Of a stretch of 64,000 nucleotides of DNA, positions 8,254 through 17,083 are shown piece by piece. The stretch is from Streptomyces sp. Edi4. GTDB taxonomy: Bacteria; Actinomycetota; Actinomycetes; Streptomycetales; Streptomycetaceae. The position numbers and the translations under genes were made by a program. The stretch spans positions 4,030,001 through 4,094,000 of the forward strand of contig NZ_JBEJGY010000004.1 of NCBI RefSeq assembly GCF_040253615.1, given 5' to 3'. The notes beneath the pieces were generated by a model, which was not told the DNA's origin, did not search any database, and saw only the letters and a list, made by a program, of their open reading frames with translations. Each line of letters starts with the position of its first letter. The first letter of the stretch is position 1.

Positions 8254-9794
8254 GAGCCCGTCTCCTCCACGCCGGCGTACGCCTGTCGGTAGAGCGCGAG
8301 CGAGGGCGCGTAACGGCCCGTGGGGCAGCGCTCGTGGAGAGCCGAGAGCAGGTCGTATGCCCAGTCCTGGCCCAGACGCCGGTGCCATTCGACGGGCCCC
8401 AGCGGGTAGTTGACGCCGAGCCTCATCGCGGTGTCGATGTCCTCGGCAGTGGCGACGCCCTTGGCGACGGCGTCAGCGGCGAAGTCGATGAGCATCGCGA
8501 CGGTACGGGCAACGATCATGCCCGGTACGTCACCGATGACGCTGACCTCCTTACCGAGCCTCTGGAAGAGGCCGACGGCCTCGGTGACGGCGCGCTCGGA
8601 GGTGTCCTCACTCGCGGAGAGCGCGATACGGGTGGCACCCCGGTAGTCGAGGGCGAGGTCGAAGTAGACGACGTCCGCGAACTCCACGGACGTCTTGCCG
8701 TCGGCCGGGACGAGCTGTCCATCCCCCGGAAGCTCGATGTAGGGACCGCCCTCGTTGACGCTCGTGACGTCGATGCCGGCCTCCGTCATCATCGCGACGA
8801 GCTCGCGGGCCGGCCCCAGGTCACCGACGACGGTGACGGCGGCAGGCGCCTCGGCGGGCCCGGCGGTGTGCGGCTCGGGGCGCACCGCCTCCTTCGTGGC
8901 AGCTCCGGGCACTTCGTAGGCGTACCAGCCGCGCCCGCTCTTGCGCCCGTGGAGGCCGGACTCGACCAGGCGGCGCTGGGCCAGGGAGGGGGTGAACTTG
9001 GGGCTCTGGAAGAACGCCTCCCACACCGAACGCGTCACCGCCTCGTTGACGTCCTGCCCGATGAGGTCGGTCAGCTCGAAGGGGCCCATCCGGAACCCGC
9101 CGCACTCGCGCAGCACCGCGTCGATGGTCGCCGCGTCCGCGCCGCGCTCCTCGAAGACGGCGAAGGCTTCGGCGTAGAAGGGGCGGGCGATGCGGTTGAC
9201 GATGAACCCGGGGGTGTCGGCGCAGCGCACCGGCGTCTTGCCCCAGGCCTTCACCGTCTCGTACGCCGTGGCCGCGGCCGCCTCGTCGGTGGCGAAGCCG
9301 CTGACGACCTCGACCAGCGGGAGCAGCGGCGCCGGGTTGAAGAAGTGCAGGCCGACGAAGCGGCCGGGGTGGCCGAGCGCCCCGGCGATCGCGGTCACCG
9401 ACAGCGACGAGGTGTTGGTGGCGAGCAGACAGTCCTCGGCCACGACCGCCTCAAGCGCGGTGAACAGCTCCTGCTTGACCGGCAGTTGTTCCAGGACGGC
9501 CTCGACGACGAGCGCCGCGTCGGCGAGCTCGGCAAGATCGTCGGCGGGGTGCAGGCGGCCCAGCGCGGCGTCGCGAGCCGCACCGTCGAGACGGCCCTTT
9601 TCGACCAGCCGCTCCAGACGTGCGGCGAGGGCGTCGGCGGCCTCGCGCGCGCGGCCCGCGACGGCGTCGTAAAGCCGTACGCGGTGTCCGGCGAGGAGGG
9701 CGACCTGGGCGATGCCCTGCCCCATGGTCCCGGTGCCCACGACGGCAACGGTACGGCTCGGCGCGATCGCTCGGGCGCTGGCGGTTTCGGTCAT
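8250..9794 (-). CDS. paaH: 3-hydroxyacyl-CoA dehydrogenase (phenylacetate pathway)
   Basis: Oxidises 3-hydroxyadipyl-CoA-type intermediates with NAD+ in the late phenylacetate pathway. Residues about 10-195 form the NAD-binding domain with VAVVGTGTMGQGIAQ and the conserved TNTSSLSVTAIA and HFFNPAPLLPLVEVV segments. The first C-terminal domain contains GFIVNRIARP, and a second dehydrogenase C-terminal domain repeats near the end (VNYPLGPVEWHRRLG). At 514 aa it is the long PaaH form. It heads a two-gene operon with paaR and diverges from paaN. Confidence 0.9.
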   Translation of the reverse strand: MTETASARAIAPSRTVAVVGTGTMGQGIAQVALLAGHRVRLYDAVAGRAREAADALAARLERLVEKGRLDGAARDAALGRLHPADDLAELADAALVVEAVLEQLPVKQELFTALEAVVAEDCLLATNTSSLSVTAIAGALGHPGRFVGLHFFNPAPLLPLVEVVSGFATDEAAAATAYETVKAWGKTPVRCADTPGFIVNRIARPFYAEAFAVFEERGADAATIDAVLRECGGFRMGPFELTDLIGQDVNEAVTRSVWEAFFQSPKFTPSLAQRRLVESGLHGRKSGRGWYAYEVPGAATKEAVRPEPHTAGPAEAPAAVTVVGDLGPARELVAMMTEAGIDVTSVNEGGPYIELPGDGQLVPADGKTSVEFADVVYFDLALDYRGATRIALSASEDTSERAVTEAVGLFQRLGKEVSVIGDVPGMIVARTVAMLIDFAADAVAKGVATAEDIDTAMRLGVNYPLGPVEWHRRLGQDWAYDLLSALHERCPTGRYAPSLALYRQAYAGVEETGS

Positions 9795-9884
9795 GAACGC
9801 GATCCTCCCCTACGGCGTGCCCACGGGCCCGGCGGGCCCCCTGCCGGGGCTCATGGGCGGGGCCCCGGCGGGCGTGGCCGGCAG

Positions 9885-9893
9885 TTGTCCACA
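9885..9893 (+). other. DnaA box
   Basis: Perfect TTGTCCACA, the high-GC actinobacterial DnaA box, lies in the divergent paaH-paaN gap. One isolated box is not evidence of an origin; it adds to the set at 7021, 14882, 23128, 23141 and 36937-37137. Confidence 0.5.
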
Positions 9894-9918
9894 GGTTTCC
9901 CCGGGCCCTCTTGTCCCG

Positions 9919-9932
9919 ACCGATCGTTCGGT
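9919..9932. promoter_or_regulatory. PaaR-type operator in the paaH-paaN divergent promoter
   Basis: ACCGATCGTTCGGT fits the palindrome ACCGNNCGNNCGGT, the core of the PaaR operator described in Corynebacterium. It lies about 60 bp before paaN and about 125 bp before paaH. A second perfect match sits before paaA (14936-14949). Two matches at exactly the two paa promoters make chance unlikely. Confidence 0.75.
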
Positions 9933-9993
9933 TACTCTAACGGTGTCCGGCTCTCCCTGCCCAGCTCGAAGACTCGACGAGGAGTTGCACGCC

Positions 9994-11658
9994 ATGCAGC
10001 TGACCGAGAAGCACAGGCCCACCCTGGACGGGGCCCTGGAAGCGATCCGCACGCGTGCGTACTGGTCGCCGCACCCGGAGCACCCCAAGGCCTACGGGGA
10101 GACGGGCGCCGAAGACGGCAAGGCGGCCTTCGACGCGCTTCTGAACGGCCGCTTCGACCTCGACCAGCCGGGCACCGACGACTGGACGGGCGGCGAAGTC
10201 TCGCCCTACGGCATCGAGTTGGGCATCCAGTACCCGCACGCCGACCTGGACGTGCTGCTGCCCGCGATGCGGGCCGGCATGGCCGACTGGCGGGCCGCCG
10301 GGCCCGAGACGCGGGCCCTGGTGTGCGTCGAGATCCTGGCCCGCATCGGCGCGCGCACCCACGAGTTCGCGCACGCGGTCATGCACACCAGCGGCCAGGC
10401 CTTCATGATGGCCTTCCAGGCGGGCGGCCCGCACGCCCAGGACCGGGGCCTGGAAGCCGTCGCGTACGCCTACCAGGAGCAGACGCGCACCCCCTCGGGC
10501 AGCGCCGCCTGGTCCAAGCCCCAGGGCAAGCGCGACCCCCTGGAGCTCACCAAGACGTTCACGCCGGCCGGGCGCGGCATCGCTCTCCTGATCGGCTGCA
10601 ACACCTTCCCCACGTGGAACGGCTACCCGGGCCTGTTCGCCTCCCTGGCCACCGGCAACCCGGTGCTGGTCAAGCCGCACCCGCGCGCCGTCCTGCCGCT
10701 CGCCATGACGGTGAAGGTGGCGCGCGAGGTCCTTGCCGAGGCGGGCTTCGACGCGAACCTGGTGGCGCTGGCGGCCGAGCGGCCCGGCGAAGGCATCGCC
10801 AAGACCCTTGCGGTGCGCCCCGAAATCAAGATCATCGACTACACGGGCTCCTCCTCCTTCGGTGACTGGCTGGAGGCCAACGCCCGCCAGGCGCAGGTCT
10901 ACACGGAGAAGGCAGGCGTCAACACGGTCGTCATCGACTCCACCGACAACTACAAGGGCATGCTCGCCAACCTGTCCTTCTCGCTGTCCCTGTACAGCGG
11001 CCAGATGTGCACCACCCCGCAGAACCTGCTCATCCCGCGCGACGGCATCACCACGGACGCGGGGACGAAGTCCTTCGACGAGGTGGTCGCTGACCTCGCG
11101 GCCGCTGTCGGCGGCCTCCTCGGTGACGACGCGCGGGCCAACGCCCTGCTCGGCGCCCTGGTCAACCCGGACGTGAAGGCCCGCCTGGAAGCAGCGTCCG
11201 GTCTCGGCGAAGTCGCCCTGCCCTCGCGGGAGGTGGCCAACCCCGAGTTCCCGGACGCGGTGGTGCGCACCCCAGTGATCGTCAAGCTCGACGGCGCGAA
11301 GCCGGACGCCGAGGCCGTCTACCTGTCGGAGTGCTTCGGACCGGTCTCCTTCGCCGTCGCGGTCGACTCCACGGCCGACGCGGTCGAGCTGCTGCGCCGC
11401 ACGATCCGCGACAAGGGCGCCATGACGGTCGGCGCGTACACGACCTCGCCCGATGTCGAGCGCGCGGTGGAGGACGTCTGCCTGGACGAGTCGGCCCAGC
11501 TGTCGCTCAACCTGACGGGCGGGGTGTACGTCAACCAGACGGCCGCCTTCTCCGACTTCCACGGCTCAGGCGGCAACCCGGCTGCCAACGCGGCCCTGTG
11601 CGACGGGGCGTTCGTGGCCAACCGGTTCCGCGTGGTGGAGGTCCGCAGGCAGGCCTGA
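9994..11658 (+). CDS. paaN: Phenylacetate degradation protein PaaN (aldehyde dehydrogenase family)
   Basis: A 554-aa aldehyde-dehydrogenase-superfamily protein of the PaaN type, thought to act on the ring-opened semialdehyde of phenylacetyl-CoA catabolism. The NAD-binding region is visible (GCNTFPTWNGYPGLFASL, then IDYTGSSSFGDWLE), and a cysteine sits in the SGQMCTTPQN catalytic loop. Unlike E. coli PaaZ there is no fused hydratase domain. The ATG at 9994 follows a GAGGAG ribosome site; earlier in-frame ATGs cross the promoter and operator. It converges on the trmH-like gene. Confidence 0.9.
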   Translation: MQLTEKHRPTLDGALEAIRTRAYWSPHPEHPKAYGETGAEDGKAAFDALLNGRFDLDQPGTDDWTGGEVSPYGIELGIQYPHADLDVLLPAMRAGMADWRAAGPETRALVCVEILARIGARTHEFAHAVMHTSGQAFMMAFQAGGPHAQDRGLEAVAYAYQEQTRTPSGSAAWSKPQGKRDPLELTKTFTPAGRGIALLIGCNTFPTWNGYPGLFASLATGNPVLVKPHPRAVLPLAMTVKVAREVLAEAGFDANLVALAAERPGEGIAKTLAVRPEIKIIDYTGSSSFGDWLEANARQAQVYTEKAGVNTVVIDSTDNYKGMLANLSFSLSLYSGQMCTTPQNLLIPRDGITTDAGTKSFDEVVADLAAAVGGLLGDDARANALLGALVNPDVKARLEAASGLGEVALPSREVANPEFPDAVVRTPVIVKLDGAKPDAEAVYLSECFGPVSFAVAVDSTADAVELLRRTIRDKGAMTVGAYTTSPDVERAVEDVCLDESAQLSLNLTGGVYVNQTAAFSDFHGSGGNPAANAALCDGAFVANRFRVVEVRRQA

Positions 11659-11696
11659 TGCCGTGTGGCGCACGGGCGCGAGGGCGCTGGGGCGCG

Positions 11697-12389
11697 TCAG
11701 CCGGGGACGACGGCGTGCCTCTGCACCCACGCGTGCATCGCGATGGCCGCGGCGGCGCCCGCGTTGATGGAGCGCGTCGAGCCGAACTGGGCGATGGAGC
11801 ACACCATATGGGCGTGCTCACGCGCCTGTTCGGTCAGCCCGGGTCCCTCCTGACCGAACAGCAGCACACACCGGCGCGGCAGCTCGGTCCGCTCCAGCGC
11901 CACCGCGCCCGGCAGGTTGTCGATGCCGATGATCGGCACGCCCTCCGCCAGCGCCCACGCGGTCAGCGACTCGGTGTCCGGGTGGTGGCGTACGTGCTGG
12001 TAGCGGTCGGTGACCATGGCGCCGCGCCGGTTCCAGCGCCGCCGCCCCACGATGTGGATCTCCTTGGCGAGGAACGCGTTGGCAGTGCGCACCACGGAGC
12101 CGATGTTGAAGTCGTGGCCCCAGTTCTCCACGGCCACATGGAAGTCGTGGCGCCGCGTGTCGAGGTCGGCGACGATCGCCTCCCGCGTCCAGTACCGGTA
12201 GGCGTCGACGACATTGCGCCGGTCGCCGTGCGCCAGCAGCTCCGGGTCGTAGCGCTCGCCCTCGGGCCAGGGCCGTGGATGCGGGCCCACCCCGACCTCG
12301 GCCGGGCCGAAGCCCTCGTCGTACTGGATGGGGTCGCCGGCCGGGGCGGTGTCGTCCTTGGCCGGGGCCGGCCGTTCGGTGCTGCTCAC
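11697..12389 (-). CDS. TrmH/SpoU-family RNA methyltransferase
   Basis: A 230-aa SPOUT methyltransferase that probably 2'-O-methylates tRNA or rRNA ribose using S-adenosylmethionine. Family motifs are present: NFNIGSVVRTAN, LFGQEGPGL, and the C-terminal RSINAGAAAAIAMHAW knot region that binds the cofactor. The target nucleotide cannot be told from sequence. A GTG start at 12389 overlaps the stop of the HTTM gene (GTGA), so it is the last gene of a three-gene operon with HTTM and DUF5819 proteins. Confidence 0.88.
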   Translation of the reverse strand: MSSTERPAPAKDDTAPAGDPIQYDEGFGPAEVGVGPHPRPWPEGERYDPELLAHGDRRNVVDAYRYWTREAIVADLDTRRHDFHVAVENWGHDFNIGSVVRTANAFLAKEIHIVGRRRWNRRGAMVTDRYQHVRHHPDTESLTAWALAEGVPIIGIDNLPGAVALERTELPRRCVLLFGQEGPGLTEQAREHAHMVCSIAQFGSTRSINAGAAAAIAMHAWVQRHAVVPG

Positions 12390-13813
12390 CCCACGAGCGT
12401 ACGTGGCCGCTCGGCCTCCTCCGTCCGCCGTCCGCGCTCCCGCAGACGGCGTACGCCGGGCCCGAGGCGGCCCGCCAGCGCGCCCACCTCCCGCAGGAAC
12501 GGCGTCGGCAGGAACACGGCGTCCGCCGCGATCATCGCGAGTGAGAAGAACGGCAGACCGAGCAGGACGGCGATACCCGCGTGCTCCAGCATCATCGCCA
12601 CCAGGAGCACGTTCTTGACCCGCCGATTGAACAGCGTGAACGGGAACGCCACCTGCACCATGACCGTTCCATAGGTGAGCAGCATCACGATCACCCCGCT
12701 CGTGCCCAGCAGGGAGGAGAGTTCGGGCCACGGCGCGAAGTAGTCCAGCTTGAGCGGGTAGTACAGCGCGGTCCCGTCCTGCCAGCGGCTGCCCTGGATC
12801 TTGTACCAGCCGGCGGTCGCGTAGACCAGACAGACCTCCGCCATGATCACGACCATGGCCGCGTTGTGCGTGAGGTTGGCGAGCACGTCGAGCAGTGCCC
12901 GGGATTCGGCGTCACCGAACCGGCGCGCCGCCCACCACAGCCCCTGTAGGGCCCACATGCCCCAGAACACGCCCCACAGCCACCACTCACCCGCGCCGAA
13001 GACACCGGACCCGGACGTACGCCAGGCACCGGCCAGCAGCGCGAGTCCGCACACCGCCCACAGCGCCGGGCCGACCCGGTCGCGACCCGGACCCCGGGCG
13101 GCCCGGCGCGCGTCCAGCGACCAGACCTGCCCACAGCGCGTGAAGACGAGATAGATCGCCATCAGGTGGATGACGTTGTCACCGCCGTCCCCCACGAAGA
13201 CGGAGCGATTCTGCAGGGAGAGCACGCCGATCATGAAGACGACCGACATGGCGCGGGTGCGCCAGCCCAGCATGAGGAGCGCGCTGGAGACGATGGCCAG
13301 CGCGTACACGATCTCGAACCAGGCCGTGCTGCTGGACCACAGCAGCGCGGTGAAGGCGTGGTTGCCGGACACCAGGCGGTTGCCGAGCGCCATGCTCCAC
13401 GGGCCGTCGGGGCCGTACAGCTCGTGCCGGTTGGGCAGTTCGCGCAGCAGGAAGAACAGCCAGGTGGCGGAGAAGCCGATCCGGACGACGGCGCTCTGGT
13501 ACGGACCGAGAGCGGCAGCCGAAGCCACCCGCAGTGCCCGCGCGGCCCAGGTCTCGCCGCCGTGCGGGACACCAGGGGCGCCTGGCGCGGGCGGGGCGGC
13601 GTGCGGGGGCAGGGCGGCGTGCGGGGGCAGGGTGACGTGCGGGGCCGGGGTGGCGTGCCGGGCTGGGGTGGCGTGCCGGGTCGGGGTGGGGGGGCCCGCC
13701 GCGTCCGCTTCCGCGCCCGCCGGTGACGGGGGCGGCGCCGGTGACGTTCCGCCCCCGGGGTGGGGGGCGTCCGCCGGGCGAGCCGTCCGGCCGTCGGGGT
13801 CGTACGTGCTCAC
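12386..13813 (-). CDS. HTTM-domain integral membrane protein
   Basis: A 475-aa multi-pass protein of the HTTM (vitamin K-dependent carboxylase-like) family. After a low-complexity Pro/Ala/His-rich N-terminus of about 90 residues there are roughly nine hydrophobic segments, with family motifs such as RIGFSATWLFFLLRELPNR and YYPLKLDYFAPWPEL. Many bacterial members are paired with a DUF5819 protein, as here: the upstream gene overlaps by four bases. Carboxylase activity has not been shown for most bacterial homologues, so no reaction is assigned. Confidence 0.82.
   Translation of the reverse strand: MSTYDPDGRTARPADAPHPGGGTSPAPPPSPAGAEADAAGPPTPTRHATPARHATPAPHVTLPPHAALPPHAAPPAPGAPGVPHGGETWAARALRVASAAALGPYQSAVVRIGFSATWLFFLLRELPNRHELYGPDGPWSMALGNRLVSGNHAFTALLWSSSTAWFEIVYALAIVSSALLMLGWRTRAMSVVFMIGVLSLQNRSVFVGDGGDNVIHLMAIYLVFTRCGQVWSLDARRAARGPGRDRVGPALWAVCGLALLAGAWRTSGSGVFGAGEWWLWGVFWGMWALQGLWWAARRFGDAESRALLDVLANLTHNAAMVVIMAEVCLVYATAGWYKIQGSRWQDGTALYYPLKLDYFAPWPELSSLLGTSGVIVMLLTYGTVMVQVAFPFTLFNRRVKNVLLVAMMLEHAGIAVLLGLPFFSLAMIAADAVFLPTPFLREVGALAGRLGPGVRRLRERGRRTEEAERPRTLVG
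13570..13690. repeat. Degenerate GC-rich tandem repeat within the HTTM gene
   Basis: Runs of a roughly 15-18 bp unit (ggggcggcgtgcggg / ggggtggcgtgccgg) repeat about seven times. On the minus strand they encode repeated HATPAR/HATPAP/HAALPP motifs in the N-terminal tail. The tail precedes the membrane segments, so copy-number change would probably only alter a disordered cytoplasmic region. Confidence 0.7.
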
Positions 13814-14856
13814 CGCTTCGCCTCCGTGCCTGCGTCACCGGCGCCCTCGGGCAGGTCGACCGGGGTCACCGTCCACCACGGCACCACCCGGTAGGACGGC
13901 CGGGTGTCGGTCTTCTCGTCGCTCCACGGGGGGCTCTTGACGGATGTGGTCATGGACCTGACCTGGATCCGTTCGACCGTTCCGCCGTCGCGGTGCGCGC
14001 CAAGCCGGAGCATCACGATGCGCCGCATGTACTGCTCCGAGAGCTCGCCGCGCAGGCCGTTCGGCTTGTTGTCGTCGGTGTGGGACCCCACGAAGAAGTC
14101 CCAGCCCCGGCGCACTTCGTTCTGCTGGGTGTGGCTGGGCAGCGGGTTGTGGCGGATGCCCGCGCCGTCCTGGGCGGAGAAGTCGATCCAGTCGGTGGTC
14201 CTGGTGGAGCCGTCCGGCATCTTGAGCTCGGCGCGCGCCTGGATGTCGATGTTCTGCTGGAGCGGATTGGGCGCGAAGAGCTTCCAGTTCTGCTCGAACT
14301 CGGGGTAGATCCAGTCGTCCACCGCCTTGCCGTACTGCTTGCTGATCGTGTTGGACGGCGCGACGTGCAGAAAGACCATGCCGACCTGGACGCAGGCGAC
14401 CACACCGATGACGGCGAGCCCGATGGCTGCCACCACCTGGAACCGGACGGGGAGCCCGGCGATCCCCTGCGGGTTGGGCGCCGCGGTGGAAACCCGCTCC
14501 TGCCCGGCGCCCGCGTCCGCACCGGTGACGGCTCGCGGGCTGGCGTCGGCATCGGCATCGGCCTCAGGGACGGCGGGTGCGGTGGCAGCTCCGCCGACGT
14601 CGGCGGGGACAGCGCCGTGAGGCGAGCGGAGGGCGGAATGTCCGTTCCGGGAGTCCGGGACGGCTCCGGGACGGGGAACGGCGCCGCCGTCCGCGTGGGA
14701 AGTGGGCGCCGATTCCGCAGCAGGACCGGGTTCCACGGGCGCTCGGCGATCGCTCGTCGCCGAGTCGCCGGCTTCGTTCCCAGCGGCTCTGACCTGCTCG
14801 GATCCCGTTCCGTCGGCCGTGGCCCCGGCTCTGGTCCCGTCCCTGTACGAATCCAT
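13810..14856 (-). CDS. DUF5819 family membrane protein
   Basis: A 348-aa protein with a long disordered Ala/Pro/Gly N-terminal tail (about 130 residues), one transmembrane helix (VVAAIGLAVIGVVACVQVGMVFLHV), and an extracytoplasmic DUF5819 domain beginning near NTISKQYGKAVDDWIYPEFEQNW, with the conserved LFAPNPLQQN. DUF5819 proteins are regularly encoded next to HTTM proteins and probably work with them. The ATG at 14856 (MDSYRDGT) has a GGGGCGGG ribosome site; a GTG at 14889 in the same frame is less likely. Confidence 0.8.
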   Translation of the reverse strand: MDSYRDGTRAGATADGTGSEQVRAAGNEAGDSATSDRRAPVEPGPAAESAPTSHADGGAVPRPGAVPDSRNGHSALRSPHGAVPADVGGAATAPAVPEADADADASPRAVTGADAGAGQERVSTAAPNPQGIAGLPVRFQVVAAIGLAVIGVVACVQVGMVFLHVAPSNTISKQYGKAVDDWIYPEFEQNWKLFAPNPLQQNIDIQARAELKMPDGSTRTTDWIDFSAQDGAGIRHNPLPSHTQQNEVRRGWDFFVGSHTDDNKPNGLRGELSEQYMRRIVMLRLGAHRDGGTVERIQVRSMTTSVKSPPWSDEKTDTRPSYRVVPWWTVTPVDLPEGAGDAGTEAKR

Positions 14857-14881
14857 CCCGCCCCGATCGGCACCCACTGAG

Positions 14882-14890
14882 TTATCCACA
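14882..14890 (+). other. DnaA box
   Basis: Perfect TTATCCACA in the divergent gap between the DUF5819 gene and paaA. It is one of several isolated boxes in this window; function unknown. Confidence 0.45.
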
Positions 14891-14935
14891 GGGTTGACAC
14901 CCTACGGGCCGTCGACTCACCATTGAAGTCATTGA

Positions 14936-14949
14936 ACCGAACGATCGGT
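14936..14949. promoter_or_regulatory. PaaR-type operator before paaABCDE
   Basis: ACCGAACGATCGGT matches ACCGNNCGNNCGGT perfectly and lies 42 bp before the paaA start. It is the partner of the site at 9919-9932. An upstream TTGACA at 14894-14899 could be a -35 element, which would put the operator at or just past the transcription start, where a repressor would act. Confidence 0.75.
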
Positions 14950-14991
14950 CGGTTGGTAGACCGCCGCACAGCAGCTCGGCAGGGGGCCGGA

Positions 14992-16083
14992 ATGACCGGA
15001 GTGACCGCGACAGCCACGGCAGCCGCAGAGACGGTTGAGTCGCACCTGGCGGCGTTCGACGCGGCGGTCGCCGCCGACGAGCGGATCGAACCGCGCGACT
15101 GGATGCCCGAGGAGTACCGCTCCTCGCTGGTCCGCCAGATGGCGCAGCATGCCCACTCCGAGATCATCGGCATGCAGCCCGAGGCGAACTGGATCACCCG
15201 CGCCCCCTCCCTGCGCCGCAAGGCGATCCTGATGGCCAAGGTCCAGGACGAGGCGGGCCACGGGCTGTATCTGTACAGCGCCGCCGAAACGCTCGGCACG
15301 GGCCGCGACGAACTGCTCGACAAGCTGCACTCGGGCCGCCAGAAGTACTCCTCGATCTTCAACTACCCCACGTTGACCTGGGCGGACGTCGGCGCGATCG
15401 GATGGCTGGTGGACGGCGCGGCGATCACCAACCAGGTCCCCCTGTGCCGCTGTTCCTACGGCCCCTACGCCCGCGCGATGGTCCGCATCTGCAAGGAGGA
15501 GTCCTTCCATCAGCGGCAGGGATACGAGCTGCTGCTCGCCCTGTCGAAGGGGACACCCGAGCAGCACGCCATGGCGCAGGACGCGGTGAACCGCTGGTGG
15601 TGGCCCTCGCTGATGATGTTCGGGCCGCCCGACGACGAATCGGCGCACTCCGCGCAGTCGATGACCTGGAAGATCAAGCGGCACTCCAACGACGAGCTGC
15701 GCCAGCGCTTCGTGGACATAGCGGTCGGCCAGGCCGAGGGCCTGGGGCTCAGCCTGCCCGACCCCGACCTGCGCTGGAACGAGGAGCGCGGTCACCACGA
15801 CTTCGGCGCCATCGACTGGACGGAGTTCTGGGCGGTCCTGAAGGGCAACGGCCCCTGCAACGAGCAGCGGCTCACCCAGCGCCGGCGCGCCCATGAGGAA
15901 GGCACCTGGGTGCGCGAGGCGGCCGCCGCCTACGCCACCAAGCAACAGGCGCGGCAGGCAAGCGCTCACGTGGACGCGCCGGACACGACCCCGCAGGACG
16001 CAGCCCAGCGGGACATCGCCTCGCAGGGCACGAACGGACAGCACCCGAACGGGCAGCACGCGAACGGAGAGGCAACGGCATGA
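14992..16083 (+). CDS. paaA: Phenylacetyl-CoA 1,2-epoxidase catalytic subunit PaaA
   Basis: Catalytic alpha subunit of the di-iron oxygenase that epoxidises the phenyl ring of phenylacetyl-CoA. The ferritin-like four-helix bundle carries the metal ligands in KVQDEAGHGLYLY (E and H of EXXH) and ICKEESFHQRQGYELL. The ATG at 14992 (MTGVTATATAA) follows a GGGGGCCGGA ribosome site; an upstream in-frame ATG lies over the operator and is rejected. The 363-aa protein has an odd polar tail (repeated NGQHPNGQHANG) beyond the usual PaaA end. Confidence 0.95.
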   Translation: MTGVTATATAAAETVESHLAAFDAAVAADERIEPRDWMPEEYRSSLVRQMAQHAHSEIIGMQPEANWITRAPSLRRKAILMAKVQDEAGHGLYLYSAAETLGTGRDELLDKLHSGRQKYSSIFNYPTLTWADVGAIGWLVDGAAITNQVPLCRCSYGPYARAMVRICKEESFHQRQGYELLLALSKGTPEQHAMAQDAVNRWWWPSLMMFGPPDDESAHSAQSMTWKIKRHSNDELRQRFVDIAVGQAEGLGLSLPDPDLRWNEERGHHDFGAIDWTEFWAVLKGNGPCNEQRLTQRRRAHEEGTWVREAAAAYATKQQARQASAHVDAPDTTPQDAAQRDIASQGTNGQHPNGQHANGEATA

Positions 16084-16367
16084 GCACGCATGACTGGCCG
16101 CTGTGGGAGGTGTTCGTGCGCTCGCGCCGCGGGCTGTCCCACACCCATGCGGGAAGCCTGCACGCGCCGGACGCCGAGATGGCCCTGCGCAACGCCCGTG
16201 ACCTCTACACCCGCAGGTCGGAGGGCATCTCGATCTGGGTCGTGCCGTCCAGCGCGATCAGCGCGTCCTCGCCCGACGAGAAGGATTCGTTCTTCGACCC
16301 GGCCGCCGACAAGCCCTACCGCCACCCGACGTTCTACGAGATCCCCGAAGGGGTGAAGCACCTGTGA
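16080..16367 (+). CDS. paaB: Phenylacetyl-CoA epoxidase subunit PaaB
   Basis: A small structural subunit (95 aa) of the PaaABCE epoxidase, recognisable by WPLWEVFVRSRRGLSHTHAGSLHAPDAEMAL split over residues 6-36. PaaB bridges PaaAC dimers. It starts inside the paaA stop (ATGA) and its own TGA overlaps the GTG of paaC, so the operon is tightly coupled. Confidence 0.95.
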   Translation: MSTHDWPLWEVFVRSRRGLSHTHAGSLHAPDAEMALRNARDLYTRRSEGISIWVVPSSAISASSPDEKDSFFDPAADKPYRHPTFYEIPEGVKHL

Positions 16368-17083
16368 CGGCCATCGTCTCGGCGGACGCCGCCCTGGCTC
16401 TCGGCGACGACGCCCTGGTGCTGTCGCACCGCCTCGGGGAGTGGGCCGGCCACGCCCCCGTCCTCGAAGAGGAGGTCGCCCTGGCCAACATCGCCCTCGA
16501 CCTGCTCGGCCAGGCCCGGGTGCTGCTGTCCCAGGCCGGCGACGAGGACGAGCTGGCCTACCTCCGCGAGGAGCGGGCCTTCCGCAATCTCCAGCTCGTC
16601 GAGCAGCCCAACGGCGACTTCGCCCACACCATCGCCCGCCAGCTGTACTTCTCCACCTACCAGCACCTCCTGTACGGCGAACTGGCCGCCGGGGACGGCG
16701 AGTTCAGCGCCCTCGCCGCCAAGGCGGTCAAGGAGGTCGAATACCACCGCGACCACGCCGAGCAGTGGACGCTGCGCCTCGGCGACGGCACCGAGGAGAG
16801 CCACCGGCGCATCCAGCGCGCCTGCGCGGCACTGTGGCGCTTCACCGGCGAGATGTTCCAGCCGGTGCCCGGCCTCGACGTCGATTCCGCCTCGCTCGAA
16901 GAGCGCTGGACGGCGTCGGTGACCTCGGTCCTCGGCCGGGCCACACTGACCGTCCCCGAAGGGCCCCGCACGGGCGCCTGGGCGGCGGGCGCGGGCCGCC
17001 AGGGACTGCACACCGAGTCCTTCGGACGGATGCTCGCCGAAATGCAGCACCTGCACCGCAGCCACCCGGGGGCGTCATGGTGA
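16364..17083 (+). CDS. paaC: Phenylacetyl-CoA epoxidase subunit PaaC
   Basis: A catalytically inactive ferritin-like partner of PaaA needed for substrate positioning and complex stability. Visible features are LGDDALVLSHRLGEWAGHAP, ANIALDLLGQARVLL, and the helix pair around VEYHRDHAEQWTLRLGDGT. At 239 aa it is normal length. The GTG start overlaps the paaB stop (GTGA). The 3' end overlaps paaD by seven bases. Confidence 0.95.
   Translation: MTAIVSADAALALGDDALVLSHRLGEWAGHAPVLEEEVALANIALDLLGQARVLLSQAGDEDELAYLREERAFRNLQLVEQPNGDFAHTIARQLYFSTYQHLLYGELAAGDGEFSALAAKAVKEVEYHRDHAEQWTLRLGDGTEESHRRIQRACAALWRFTGEMFQPVPGLDVDSASLEERWTASVTSVLGRATLTVPEGPRTGAWAAGAGRQGLHTESFGRMLAEMQHLHRSHPGASW

Noticed and set aside
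13570..13690. The GC-rich repeat in the HTTM gene as a CRISPR-like array
   Set aside because: Units are contiguous without spacers, degenerate, and in frame with a disordered protein tail.
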